64,000 nucleotides of DNA from Syngnathus acus (GCF_901709675.1 NC_051094.1:10226501-10290500), one strand, 5' to 3'. Counted from the stretch's first letter, positions 47,626 to 58,860 are shown. The notes: generated from the sequence alone by a model not told the origin. Numbers and translations: made by a program.

Positions 47626-48152
47626 TTCCTTGCCTTTCCTAATTGAAATAGGCAGTTTTGATGCAAAAGTATATGATGCAGCAGCCGTAATATGATTGGT
47701 TGCTATGGAAGTATCCTTTGCTGTGGTGGATTGCGCATTACAAGAATTAGCTAAATAAAGTGGGCGGCAAGAGACATTTTAAAAACATCAGATCGGGGTT
47801 AACTTGTTGACGGTTGAGTCGAAAAGATAACAGAACAATCTGGAAAATTCGATGAAGACAAGCTGTTGTTTGGTTCCGATTTCATCTTTATTCTTCCATC
47901 CCTTTACACGTTATTGGCCTTGGCCCCTTCTAATGTGTGTTGCCTCCACTGCCACAATTCCTCCTGGCCTGGTCTGACTATGTATCGATTGCTTGCTGCT
48001 GTGTATTACACTGAGGGAAGGTGTTGGAGCAGGGCAAAGGTGAAAGACAAAGAAAGGGTGACGACGCAAATGCTTGGACAGCTCCCACGTTTAAATGACA
48101 ATTAACCTGCAGAAGAAGGCTTATGGTAGCTTTAGCTTTACCATTGTATATA
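47626..48152. other. Non-coding spacer
   Basis: Mixed-composition DNA with no recognised exon or element. Confidence 0.6.
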
Positions 48153-48215
48153 GTGTTCCCTCGATCATCGCGAAGGTTATGTAAAAAAAATCCACAAAGT
48201 AGAGGTTGACGGAAT
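48153..48215 (+). mobile_element. MITE-like terminus (TCCCTCG type)
   Basis: AGTGTTCCCTCGATCATCGC, then AATCCACAAAGTAGAGG, match the 5' wording of the same vertebrate DNA-transposon family as at 9.07 kb (ccctcg-ttatcgcg ... ccgcgaagtag). The opposite end is not visible. It is a diverged, truncated copy. Confidence 0.55.
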
Positions 48216-50251
48216 ATTAGCTGATAACCTTTTTACAATTTTTTCCCCACACGGGGACGTGCTGCATAAGTGGGAGCATGTTTTTTTTTCTACCACAAAG
48301 AATTACCCACAGTGAATATTAAAGTTGATGAAAAGTGCTTTCTAATTTATCCTGTCTCATTTAATATGTACAGTACACGTTATTCTGCATATCCAAAGAG
48401 AACATTCTTCTTTTTCCTCACTTTCATCGGAATCTTTGTTCATGGCAGTCCTCACGACAGCGTCAAACCATCACTGCAATCAAGTGCGGAGAGTTGCTGG
48501 CTATGAGTATCACTATGCAGCCCATAGCAGACAGGGGAATGTGATTCATAGTGGGCCACTCTGCTCTTCATCACTTTAATAAATGGCTCAGGGGGCCGGC
48601 ACCATTTTTGCCTGCTACAGAAGTAGTGATCAGAATAGGGACATTTAGGCTCTCTGTCTCTGCCATTCCTTTTACCTCACTCACTTCCTTTTGTCTCCTC
48701 TCTCACTCTCTCTCGTTCCCTCTCTCCACCAGCCATGTTGGTCTGTCTGAGTGTCTGGCTTAAACAGGATGGATTCTCTCCGTCCTTTAAAGGATGGCCG
48801 CATCCGAGGGCCAGCTGGCCTCCACTCCTTCATCAGCGACACTGACCTTCTGCTTGTCACCGCTTAAGCGGCCGTCACATCCACTCCACAGGCTCATCGG
48901 CCACTGCCACAGGGAAAAAAAGCTAAAGAGCCACCTTAATTTAATACAGCATCTAAGAGCGACGTAAACAGCCAGTGTTTTATGTGCTCGCTTGGACACA
49001 CCAGTGAGCAGGGGTGTACGCTTCAAGGAACAAATGGCTCTTTTGGCTATAAACCATCATATTAAAGGGCATGGAAAAGTACTGCTCTGAAATGTAGTAC
49101 CTCCCCTAAACACATTAGGACTTTGCTAGTTGTTTAATTATAAGTGAAAATGAGCTGCAAACACTATTTAACGTAACAGGGAAGAGCAGGGCTGCACCAA
49201 GGAAGTACACAAAATGATTTGGGATAGATGTAGGTGGGTGATCATCAATTTGTACACAAAAAGTGATTTGGCATTGTGTCATGACTCTGAACTGCATTTA
49301 TGTTGCCTAAGCTAGCTTTGAAAAAATCTAAAATATCAATTAGTCATTCAATCATAAAGCTATTTGTCACCTATCCCTCAAGCATACTCGATTGCAAGCC
49401 CGTATAACAAAGGAACAATGCCTTCATAAAACTTTAACCTTGTGCAAAGAAATCGTTTTTTTAAGGTGGTAAAAAAAAAAAAGAGATACTGGCTCTTTAA
49501 CGACTCCTTCACTTACAGTGCTGGGAAGTGACCCTGGCTCCCCTACGCTTACTGACCTAAAGATGCAGTGACACAAAAGCTCAAAGATAATTAAATATTG
49601 ATTTTTGTTTTCTAATCCTATATAAAAATTGCCCTGAGACTCCCAGTGGTAGTTTTCACCCTCAGTAAAAGAGGGGAAAAAGTCTGGATTGGCGGTTAAC
49701 CTCTATTTCATGTAGAAGGTGTCTGCATCGGGTGATGGGATTGGTGGGGGCTGTGATGCCGATACATTCTTAGCTCCAGCCTTGAACCTGGCCTAGACCA
49801 TTACTCTCCTGCTGCTGATGACACTGATCCCTTCTTTAATCTTTCTCCTGACGCAGACCATGGCAGGCTGCCTCCACGCTACATGTCCAATTGATATTCT
49901 GACCCAGCCTCCCCATTGTTGAATTTACACCCCTTCATCCCTCCCGATTCACACCTTTTTCTTTTTTCACTACCCGGCCATTCCGTCATCTGCAGTGCAG
50001 AAAAGAATAACTTTAAGATAACAAAAAAGGTCACTTAACATAACTCTTACAAAATGTCTGACGCACTTAAACTCATTCAGGGCTCGGTCACTTGTTTTAG
50101 CTGTGCTGTCTGCAAAATTAAAGTAGATAAAAGGTAGACTAATGAATCCATAATATCTGTAAAACTAATTTCAATGATTTTTAATTATATACTCAAATAG
50201 TACTTCCACCCACACGCACCCACAAATACACACACATAAACTCAGGCATGC
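48216..50251. other. Non-coding stretch
   Basis: 48780-49020 retains CpG (GGCCGCATCCGAGGGCCAGC, AAGCGGCCGTCAC) and includes the palindrome TCCTTTAAAGGA at 48783-48794. It could be single-copy regulatory DNA. The remainder is AT-leaning, with an A-run at 49470-49481. No gene was supported. Confidence 0.5.
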
Positions 50252-50267
50252 CCTGCAGGGGGCAGCA
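50252..50267 (+). promoter_or_regulatory. Strong CTCF-like motif
   Basis: CCTGCAGGGGGCAGCA matches the CTCF consensus CCASYAGRKGGCRS at every position but the third, including the AGGGGGC core. It has the same orientation as the weaker site at 24.84 kb. Occupancy is unproven. Confidence 0.5.
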
Positions 50268-51170
50268 GTGACCATCTCAGTCTCATGGTCCACAGTGTAT
50301 GTATGCATTAACTTTTTATCCCTTCCATCAAGCATGCAGACAAACAAACACCCCCTGGGCTTGTGGGCCAATAAAAAAAAAAAAGAAGATCTTATTAGCC
50401 CCCCAGGGTCAGTACACCAACCCCTCTCCTTCCCAACATCCAACTCAACCTACTGCCAACACATCCCACAAACAACTGCTGGCACTGCACCAGCCACCCA
50501 ACAGCATGCAGGTGTGTTCCACTGATCTTCTAGTTCATTAAATAACACTCCAGCTCGGCTACCATGGCCTTCACTTGCTAAGTGCACTCCCATTGGCCCT
50601 CTTAACACCCACCTCCCCTTGTACATAACACAAGTGAGGGAAGTGCAGATCTAAACCAAAGATTAAGGACTGAGCTTCATGTTAGTTGGTCAGAAAGTGC
50701 TGTGAAGGAACAAATGAGGCTGCGTAATCAATCATTAATAGAGTGGAAAACAGGGTGACTGGGATGGCTTTGATACGTCTTTCAGCTTGTTGTGGCATGG
50801 CATCTTTATGTGCTGTGACATTTTTTTAAAACTCAAGGAGATGTTTATTCAAGGCAGAACGCTCATGTTTTATTCACAGGGACTGAATAGTTGCAATTAA
50901 CTTATTTGTGAAAGCACCAAGGAGACTCGGGACAAGGAGGTTTCTTTTAAATTACAACAGACATTCTTGTTCTGTGTCGCTTGCTGCCTGTGGAAAATCA
51001 GCCATTAGGGTTTCGTTAGAGGTCGAACAACAATGTTTGTACGATGAGCAGTTTGCTTAAAATATATATATATTTTTTAATATAATTTAACTATCTTTTT
51101 GAGCACTAAGACCTTCGTCACACATCTAATACAGAATATTTTATGAGTATAAGTACCAGAAATGAATTAT
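50268..51170. other. Non-coding spacer
   Basis: An A-run at 50373-50384, C-rich sequence at 50400-50520, and AT-rich DNA thereafter including an (AT)n/T patch at 51061-51085. No exon was recognised. Confidence 0.55.
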
Positions 51171-51226
51171 GGATGGATGGATGGATGGATGGATGGATGG
51201 ATGGATGGATGGATGGATGGATGGAT
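51171..51226. repeat. (GGAT)14 microsatellite
   Basis: Fourteen perfect GGAT units without interruption. GGAT/ATCC tetranucleotide arrays are typical of teleost genomes. Purity predicts high length polymorphism. The Met-Asp-Gly-Trp frame through it is an artefact. Confidence 0.95.
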
Positions 51227-51529
51227 TTGGATTGACTATGCAGGCCAGTCAAGTTTCTCCACATCAAACACCAACATCCATGGGCCTTGCTTTGCAGTTA
51301 TATTGGACGAGGAAACTGTTTCCACAAAGGTGGGAGCATGAAATATTCCAAAATCCCTTGACATGCAGAACATGCTGAAGCATTTAGTAAACCAGGACAC
51401 TGAAACTTGTGGATTAGGAATCGGATGCTATTTAAATTCAAATGTAAATTAAGGCAGGTGAGTGAATATCTTTGGCAATCTTAATGTGTAAACACGAGAT
51501 TATCTAGTTTGGTTATGACTTTGATGATG

Positions 51530-52370
51530 TCAAGTTTTGTGGTGGACGCAACTGGCCTGAAACATTAGCCATGTGTGGAAGTTGTCGGTCGTGCAGAAGA
51601 GGAGTAGTCTGCTACTCTGTCTGGATGCGACCGCAAAGACCTTGAGTGTATGTGAGCGTGTACACATATTGGAGCAAATGTCTGCCATGATCCAAAATGA
51701 ATTTGTACATGGCGGCTCTGTCAGACATCCATACACCTCCCTCTACCAGACAGGTAGACAGGTGGACGGATGGCACGCGTAAGGGCAGAATGGTTCTGGA
51801 GGGGGATGGTGGGTGATATTGATTCAATGTCTACTGTACTTGGAGCGAGAGGGGGCCAACGGCAGTCTTTTTTTTCTCTATACAAGGCTAACGCTGGACC
51901 AATCTCATCACACATTCTCTCAGGGGACATAGCCTTTTTTTGCCTCTTTCTACCTTTTCTTTTCCCGACCACTCTCTGCTCTTGCTTTTGTTCTCTCTTC
52001 CGTTTTTATTCTGTTAAAGTGAAGGAAAAAAAACAAGGTCGACAAAGGTTGTCCTCCCAGCAGTCAAAAGAGGAAGGGGGTGGGGGTACAGATAGCTCTT
52101 TGGAAGACAGGCCTGAGAGCTGAGATATCCCACAATGCAGCTGATAAGAAAGTGGGCCATATAACCTTTGGTAGCCACGTGACGGGAATACAGACGGTGA
52201 ACGGTGATGGGAGCGGGATGAAGAGGGAAGATGCTGCTATTGAGGCTGCTGCACTTGAAAGATGAAGTCAAAGTCAGGGAGGGAGGATGAAGAAGGAAGA
52301 CGGTGATAAGCTGAAGAAGATGTTCGGTGGCAGCGAGAGGTGGAGACACGTGGGGTGAAAGAGAGGAGGC
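51530..52370. other. Mixed-GC block with low stop density
   Basis: Overlapping frames of 61 to 117 codons run on both strands, and plus-strand sequence after about 52020 is purine-rich. The plus-strand frame 51573-51782 is the most protein-like in amino-acid balance and ends near a donor-like ACAG/GTAGAC, but it has no recognised domain. An E-box CACGTGAC lies at about 52176-52183. It could be a non-coding exon or regulatory DNA. Confidence 0.2.
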
Positions 52371-54282
52371 AGAGGATGTTTATCATATCTCACAGAAAGA
52401 CCAAAACACCAACTCATGTGCCTTTTTACAAAAACTCAACCTGGACAAAGTCATTCAAACCAATGGCTGAGAGGGTGCTTACTGAAATATCAGACATATC
52501 AAGCATCGACACTATATCTTCACAAAGGGGGTTGAGTTTTCACCACAGTTTATTAGTTTCATACTTAACTAGTTATGTAAAAAAAACTTGTTTGAGTCAG
52601 GCATGGGACAGTCAAAATCAAAGCTGTCATTTTAGTCACTCGATCTCCATCAGACATGTAGACCATATTATGAGCATTGCATACTGCTTATTGGAAATTT
52701 ACAATTTAAAAATTCTTTGCAAACATATACTGTATTTTATTACGTCGTTATCCCGAATTTTACTTGAAATCCCTCTCTCTAAAACTTTAAATTACATGAA
52801 AGTAAGGTAAATAATATTTACAGTGTATGTGAACATATTTTGTCCTTGTTTTTAAAACGCATCAATGTGAATACAGTACAATCCAACAACAGGCAGAAAA
52901 CTAACACTATTGAGGTCTGCGCTCTACTGTGTGCCATTCCATGTTATGTTCATGTTTACGCTCATGCATACAGTCCGTATCTATGAAACACATCTGCCTC
53001 CCTAGGTTGCAATTATGCAAACTGGACTAAATCCACACAATATTTTTGTCCTTTCATCGCTGGGGATCTGTTTGTAGTATCGCTGCATTCAGCAGTTCCA
53101 TTCCCAGCTGCGTGTTAACACATATCAGTATGATTTGCGCCAACGTGGGAATAATTGACCCAGAACAATTATTACAATGACTGCTCTCATTTTTCTTCTC
53201 CTCAATTTCCCTCATCTGATGCAGAGGCTCCTCTCAGTCTCTAAACAGAGCACTTGCCGTGCCACAGTGGAGCACTGCATGTTGAACAAAGCCCACAAAT
53301 AAAGTTCTCCTCTCCATCTCTGGAGACTCCATTGCCATTTGTTTTCATTATTTTGACAAGCCTTTTTAAGGAGCGCCCCTCTTGAGCCTCACTTCGCCTG
53401 TCTGTTTTGATGCTCCTCCTGTGCCCTCATTCTCCCCATTTACTTGGAGCTCATCCCGAGTGAGGTGCAGTGAGGTGTTTCAGTCACAGTTCTCTGCCCA
53501 GAAGACACGGGGAGGGTGGTGGGGGGGCTTGGCAAGTCATTTCTCCACCAAGTCAAGAAGACTCCTTCTACAGTAGATTTTTGTCAGGCATACTTTAAGT
53601 TCCGGATCAGGCCAACTTTGGGAAAGCCTCATTGCGGTAACTGATATTGCACTGACATTAAGTTGTGGCTGACTTTGAATTCAAAACATTATATATAGTT
53701 AAACATGCGTGCAATATGCATTGTTTTGGTGTTTCTGGTGGCTTGCATTTGATCCAGCCCAATCTTGGGAGCAAAACAAGTCTTACTGTATCCTCCATTG
53801 ATATGGGTACCATATTTTTGTACCACTAAACACAATCAAGTCATATTTTGGTTTTATCAATATGCAGTGCAGATCATACCATTCCATCAATATCAATTAA
53901 TGTATGATCAGTCAAGATTGCTTAAATATTGGGGTTAAAAACATGTAGGAATTGTGGATGCACATTCCCAGCTGATCGCTACTGCCGCAATCCAATGTGA
54001 TTCACGAGTTGAAAAGGAACATCTTCATTAGCGAGATAAAATTCTGTTCGCACGTTCAATCTTGCACAGCTATTTGGGGCATTGCTGTGAGTAGAGAAGT
54101 ACCTCAACAACAATGTACAAAAGATCAATTCAGCTTCTGGATGAAGACGGTAACATCTAGAGCTGTTACTAGCTTTCTAAACGACTGTATATTTTTCAGA
54201 ATCTATTATACTATTAAATATTCTATTGATTATTCACCCCAAATTTGAATTCAAATTCCTGTCTGGACCTTTTCGAAATATT
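52371..54282. other. Non-coding stretch, nothing firm
   Basis: A 156-codon frame (52340-52810) is Ser/Ile/Tyr-rich and without domains. AT-leaning DNA with several TATACTGTA/TACAGTA words. No exon or repeat family was recognised. Confidence 0.5.
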
Positions 54283-54315
54283 GAGAGCGAGAGCGAGAGA
54301 GAGAGAGAGAGAAAG
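54283..54315. repeat. (GAGC/GA)n repeat
   Basis: GAGAGC units grading into pure GA. Moderately short and imperfect at its left end. Confidence 0.85.
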
Positions 54316-54799
54316 GATGGGTAGAGTTTACTAGCAGCCTTCCTTTGCTGTGCCAGCCATGATAACCAGTGGAGCAGAAAAGTGAATTAGCCTCCTCCTT
54401 CAGCACTTCCTAATTTAATGTCTCCGATGAGCAGGTTCAGCTCAGAATTGAGGCGAGGTGTGCACGCTCGTGCTATGCTGCAAAACATTAGACACTGTCG
54501 CTACGATTCATTTCTGTATGGTAATTCAGACACACACCTCTTCGTCTGTGCACCATGGGACGTGTTTTCCTGTTTTTTGTAATATGGGTTCTTTATTGGT
54601 GGAATTATCACTGCTGATGTATATTTAGTTCCTTTTAGTCAACTCTCAGTAGATTTGGACTGAATACTTGATGGAATGAAGCAAATTCAGTATTTCCTTT
54701 GCTCATTTGCAAATGTTAAAAGAGGAACCAAAAGCGTTACTTTGTAATCTTGTGTAGATTGGGAATATTACAACAGTTAACTTAATCAACTCAAAGACA
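54316..54799. other. Non-coding spacer
   Basis: 54360-54500 is unique DNA with CpG and AATTTAATG; the remainder is AT-rich. Nothing firm. Confidence 0.5.
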
Positions 54800-55049
54800 C
54801 CTTAAAGCAGGGGTCTCAAACTCATTTTTTTCACGGGCCGCATTGTAGTCATAGCTTCTTTCGGAGGGCCATTATGACTGTCAACCCAAATAAATGTATG
54901 AGCACCTCATATTATATACAGTAAAAGCTACAAAACAAACTCACAAATAACTCGTTTTCAAATCAGATTTGTCTTTGCGGGCCACATAAAATGATGTGGC
55001 GGGCCGTATCTGGCCCCCGGGCCTTGAGTTTGACACCTGTGCCTTAAAG
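54800..55049 (+). mobile_element. Intact hAT-type MITE with 8-bp target duplication
   Basis: The element spans 54808-55041 (234 bp). Its ends CAGGGGTCTCAAACTCA and TGAGTTTGACACCTGTG form terminal inverted repeats that match at 14 of 17 positions. It is flanked by a perfect 8-bp duplication, CCTTAAAG, at 54800-54807 and 55042-55049, the length produced by hAT transposases. Inside are the characteristic CGGGCCGCATTGTAG, GAGGGCCATTATGACTG and GCGGGCCGTATCTGGCCCCC blocks. It has no coding capacity and must have been moved by an hAT transposase supplied elsewhere. The intact duplication indicates a relatively recent insertion compared with the other remnants here. Confidence 0.92.
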
Positions 55050-55285
55050 GATGAAGAATGTGCGCTTTTTCACATGTTTTAATCTGAAGAATATTTTAGA
55101 GATTTGTTGAGATATATCAAATTTAGACTGTTTTACTGCTTTGGATTAGATTTTCTAAATATCACACAAGCTTTCCCCAACAATGTCATTTTTCCTGAGA
55201 CACCACACTCACTCTGGCAACATCATCTGTTAAACACGAGTGCACTGGAGTCAGGTTGAAGTGTCCATTTGAACCAGACTTTGTA
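55050..55285. other. Spacer between transposons
   Basis: AT-rich DNA with no recognised element; it may include further decayed Tc1 sequence near the right edge. Confidence 0.5.
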
Positions 55286-55490
55286 TTTTGGCAGACTGTC
55301 AAAAGAACGATAAGAGAGAGAAAGAAAGTAGCAACCAAACTGGGACATCCTTCATCATGCAGCAAGATAATAACCCAAAACACGCTGACAAACCAACAAA
55401 AGCTTTTGAGGACAAGAAACATAAGGTTTTGAACTGGTCAAGTGAATATCCCCACGATGCAGTGGTTCTCATTGTTGACACAATTGAATG
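55286..55490 (+). pseudogene. Tc1-like transposase fragment
   Basis: The plus-strand frame from 55288 reads FIMQQDNNPKH at residues 22-32 (Asp at 55366-55368), the QQDN-PKH block that contains the second catalytic Asp of Tc1/mariner transposases. It is followed by KAFEDKKHKVLNW, matching the usual spacer before the third acidic residue. Where PDLNPIE should follow, the frame reads SSEYPHDAVV, so the third catalytic position is lost. The frame stops at 55492-55494. No termini are visible. Dead fragment, in plus orientation. Confidence 0.8.
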
Positions 55491-55663
55491 TTGAAAGAGT
55501 CCAATGAAAACCAGTACATACAGCAGTGCCTTCGTGTGCCGCGTATGTGCAAACTAGTTTGTTGCACGGTCTTCAGAACCTTGTACTGTCATAAACCAAG
55601 GACCACCTGTAATTATTTTACTGCCTGCCATTGACCTACCCATAATGGGTCTGCCATCAACTT
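55491..55663. other. Spacer between transposon fragments
   Basis: No recognisable element; it may be decayed transposon interior. Confidence 0.5.
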
Positions 55664-55698
55664 GTGGTTCCTGACCCATGCCATGTTGAGAATCACAG
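55664..55698. mobile_element. hAT-like terminus scrap
   Basis: GTGGTTCCTGACCCATGCCA followed by TGTTGAGAATCACAG resembles the 3' terminus of hAT/Charlie-type elements that end in GGGTCGCGACCCAC-GTTGAGAACCACTG. The opposite end and target duplication were not found. Weak call. Confidence 0.4.
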
Positions 55699-55969
55699 CA
55701 TGTACCTTATAACCTGATAAAGAAGGGATTAAAAAGAGCAATCACTGTTCCGATACTTTTGGAGGAAATGCAAAATGACTGTAAAAGCTTTGGACTGACC
55801 ATAAGAGGAGATGGTTGTAAAAGTAGTGGTGAACGTGAAAGAATCATAGAGAGTGATGCCTTCCTTGAAGCTGATGACCAAATGTTGCCCTATGTACAAG
55901 GATAGCAGGAGTTCCCAAAAGCCATCGCAATTGGCAGTCAAACAGCTGCTTGGTCTGAGCGGGCTGCAT

Positions 55970-56240
55970 ATCAATAGCTCTAATTAATTGGATTAATGGA
56001 GAGGATTCTGGGATTTAGGGAGAGGCTGGAGGAAGCATTTCAGCGGAAACAGAATTGCTGTCCCTGAGGGCAGGGGGTCGTACGGGAGCTGGGATGGGGC
56101 AGACAGCTGAATATGGATGAGGAAAAATTGAGTTAAAACAGAGGAGACTGCGGCATTCATTAGACCGCCCTCCCTGTGAAGTAGCTGTTTAATATGCACG
56201 CTATTACTATGCAAATTAGCAATAATGAAACGCAGAGGAT
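55970..56240. promoter_or_regulatory. Homeodomain/POU motif island
   Basis: At 55985-55995 the sequence TAATTGGATTA is a perfect P3-type palindromic dimer site for paired-class homeodomains (TAAT-NNN-ATTA), embedded in TCTAATTAATTGGATTAATG. At 56209-56216 there is a perfect octamer ATGCAAAT, followed by TAGCAATAATG. The block is unique and has no supported open frame. Motif pairing suggests an enhancer; conservation has not been tested. Confidence 0.4.
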
Positions 56241-57298
56241 TTTTTTAATCAGAGGAAGAACAAGCAGATGTTAGGAGGGCTTGGAAAGTTGTGCCGTGAT
56301 TGTTTGTGTATTTCTGTACATGTCACTGTCTCTGTGAGCATGTTAGAGCTGGAGGGTCTTGAGTCATTCCGTGAAAAAAAAAAAGCAATCAGTTCACTAA
56401 ACGAGTCCTCACTACAAACTTGGCTGGCTGGTGTGCAAACTCCACAGGAACTGGGGGGCCTCACTCAAACTGATTTATCTTCTCTGCAGGAGTTGCATTA
56501 AGAAATCAAAATTAAGAACAGGTTATTTATTGAAAGATTTGTGTCGGTACCTCTGGGAGAGATAAAGCTTGATCGACTCATACCCGACCAATCTCAGCAC
56601 TGCCTACGGTGATATAGTAAATCCCGCCGGCGGTCCTTCCCTACTGCAAAGTCAATATTAGGATACACCAGCTGTGCAGAATGGAACAGTGTCTGTGTCT
56701 GCATATGGCGCTACGAAACGAGATCTTATGATACAAAGTGTTTGTGTCTTCACATCCAGACCGTTAGGCCACATATGGTCGAAAACGCTCTCCTTGTGAG
56801 CGGCACCCTGTGGTTCTCACTGCCTCATCGAGGTGTATCCCTGTAGGCCTTTTAAAGTACTGTAAGGGTGTATCATGCCTTTTGAACCGTGTCGGACTTA
56901 GCGCTCCCTCCCGATCCTTTCCTCCCTCTGAGCCTGCACTCACATTGTTCTTGAAGCATTCAGGCTTCAGCCCATTTTGGTGTCCCTTCTTTTCATTGAA
57001 AAAAAAAAAAAATAAACAGAAAAATAAAAGAAAATATTTTTTGATGGGGTTGAATTCTGAGGCCTTCTCAAGCTCAATCTCGTAGAAACGCAAGTAGTAT
57101 TTTCATGTTCTTGAAATTGTGAAAATGAACCGTGAAACAACAAAAACAATGTAATACACATGGTTGGCATTGACCTTTGATATTTTAAAGAAACACTATG
57201 AGTATGCGTGCATACAAATTCCTAAAAATAGTCAAGCTAATGAACATTCACGAAGCTCATTTACGTGAACGTCACGGTGCCTGCCGGGTTAAACACAT
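56241..57298. other. Non-coding stretch
   Basis: An A-run lies at 56373-56384 and an A/T-rich patch at 57001-57030. Overlapping frames at 56764-57170 on both strands lack domains. 56620-56780 retains some CpG. No exon was supported. Confidence 0.5.
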
Positions 57299-57345
57299 GT
57301 AGCGCTATGGAAAACGTTAGAGACCACCACAATTTTGATCTGTTG
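57299..57345 (+). mobile_element. Tc1-like terminal repeat scrap
   Basis: GTAGCGCTATGGAAAACGTT followed by AGAGACCACCACAATTTTGATC matches the outer terminal repeat of a fish Tc1-like family (TACAGCTCTGGAAAAAATTA-AGAGACCACTGC). Only one end is present. The interior was not recognised downstream. Confidence 0.55.
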
Positions 57346-58237
57346 TTTGAATTGTACTCTCAGTTAGCTTGACATACTTGTTTTGTAATTTGGGCGGAAG
57401 ACAATACAAAACAAATCCAGCGCAGAGTTAGAAACCAAAGTCTATGAGGCAGAGCAGCGTTTCATATGTTCTCGTAAGCTGCTTAGTCTGTCCCTGAATA
57501 ATGAATTGATTGATTAGGAGATGTATATCTGCAATCTGTGCAACGTATAAACAGTATTTTCCCTGATATGAATTAGACACCAAGCTTTTAACTAATTGTA
57601 ATCAATAATAGGAGACATATGTGCATACATTATAGATGCGTTCAAATCGACGTGTGACTATAATATGTGATGGACGAACTCTACGTTGAGGTAAAGACCA
57701 AAAACCCGAGGGGGAAAGAGAGTGTGTAAACAAATTGTCATCCCTTCACCTGAATAGATTGTTGCCATTAGGTGGAGAATGTCAAGTGAGTCCTTCTTAG
57801 TGGGCTGTTTTATACAAGTGAGCCTCCATCCTCCTGGACTCCCCATGGCACAGTGATAACAACAATGTAATGACACACAATATATCAGGTGTACAGAAAT
57901 CCCACTATCCCAAAGCCATGCCGGAATTTGATCTCAGCCCTGATAGTGACAGTGGTAATGATGATAATGTAGCTGAGTGATGATGATGGTGGAGTCCCCT
58001 GTCAGTGTGTTTCAGTCCTAATTAGGAAGGGAAGCTTTAAGGAGGCAGCATACATGTAGCACAGACACCAAGATGGGTATCACCGATTAGTACGAAGAAG
58101 AATGAGAAGTTATTCCTCGCAAATCAAATAGAAAGGAAGCAGTACAAAGAAGTAGAAGTGAGAGACAGATATTTAAGGTGAGAGCTCAGGATCTTGAAAT
58201 GGGCTACAACAGGTAAAAACAAATCGGTGCAAGGTTT
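57346..58237. other. Non-coding spacer
   Basis: AT-leaning DNA; nothing recognised. A GATGAT-rich patch lies at 57955-57990. Confidence 0.55.
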
Positions 58238-58335
58238 GGATGGATGGATTGGACGGACGGACGGACGGACGGACGGATGGATGGATGGATGGATGGGTGG
58301 ATGGTTGGGTGGATGGGTGGATGGAGGGATGGATT
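58238..58335. repeat. Compound GGAT/GGAC/GGGT tetranucleotide array
   Basis: The array runs GGAT units, then six GGAC units (about 58251-58274), then GGAT units, then a degenerate section with GGGT, GGTT and GGAG variants to 58335. The ordered blocks suggest expansion of a single C-for-T variant within a GGAT array. It is about 98 bp long. Confidence 0.92.
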
Positions 58336-58545
58336 TAAATATATACCGTGACCTTGTCAAATCCACAGAGTGGATCAGTGTTATCTTTTTGCTTCAAGCT
58401 CAGAAAAAAAGCCAAATGGTGTTGTTATGTTCAGGGTTGCATTTTGCAATAGTCCCGTGTTACTGTGGAGTCACACTGTGGAGGTCAAGGAGGAAACACC
58501 CGTCCAAGCTCCATTGCTCCACTGAGATCTGTCAGAAAGACGGGG
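58336..58545. other. Short spacer between repeats
   Basis: Unique-looking DNA with no recognised exon. Confidence 0.5.
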
Positions 58546-58585
58546 GAAGAGAGAGAGCGAGAGAAAGAGAGAGAGAGAGAAAAAG
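58546..58585. repeat. GA-rich simple repeat
   Basis: Imperfect (GA)n with C and A interruptions, about 40 bases. Confidence 0.85.
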
Positions 58586-58629
58586 TGATGTTTTGATCAA
58601 ATTTATATTGTTAAAATCTAATTTATATT

Positions 58630-58860
58630 AACCTTACATTCATGCTACATTTTTTTTTTTATTTACTTATGTATTATTATTACTAATTACTTAATTTATT
58701 TAATGTATTTACTTCTATTTGTTGGTTTATTTTTTTGTTTGTTTGTTTTGTATGGACTTATGTGGCACTTTAGAGTGTTATTTGTTTTTGTTTTTTTGTT
58801 TTTCTTTTTTTGTTTTGGATGTTCGAAATAAAGATATCAATCAATCAATCAATCAATCAT
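58630..58860 (+). mobile_element. 3' tail of a non-LTR retrotransposon
   Basis: A T-rich segment with repeated TTGTTTG/TTTTTTGTT units leads to TTTTGGATGTTCGAAATAAA, containing a poly(A)-signal-like AATAAA at 58827-58832. It ends in a pure (ATCA)n tail at 58836-58859. A T-rich 3'UTR, AATAAA and a terminal short tandem repeat together are characteristic of the 3' end of several fish non-LTR retrotransposons. No coding region is attached, so this is a 5'-truncated insert, or the repeat-seeding tail only. The left boundary is approximate. Confidence 0.6.

Noticed and set aside
48983-49005. U6 snRNA-like start (GTGCTCGCTT)
   Set aside because: Similarity stops after ten bases and no U6 body follows.
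49630-49650. String resembling microRNA-125 seed (CCCTGAGACTCCC)
   Set aside because: The match ends after the seed and no complementary arm was seen within 100 bases.
51171-51226. Regular repeat array that might suggest CRISPR
   Set aside because: It is a pure tetranucleotide microsatellite without spacers, in vertebrate DNA.
52340-52810. 156-codon plus-strand ORF
   Set aside because: Composition is that of AT-rich non-coding DNA. No domain or neighbouring splice signals were recognised.
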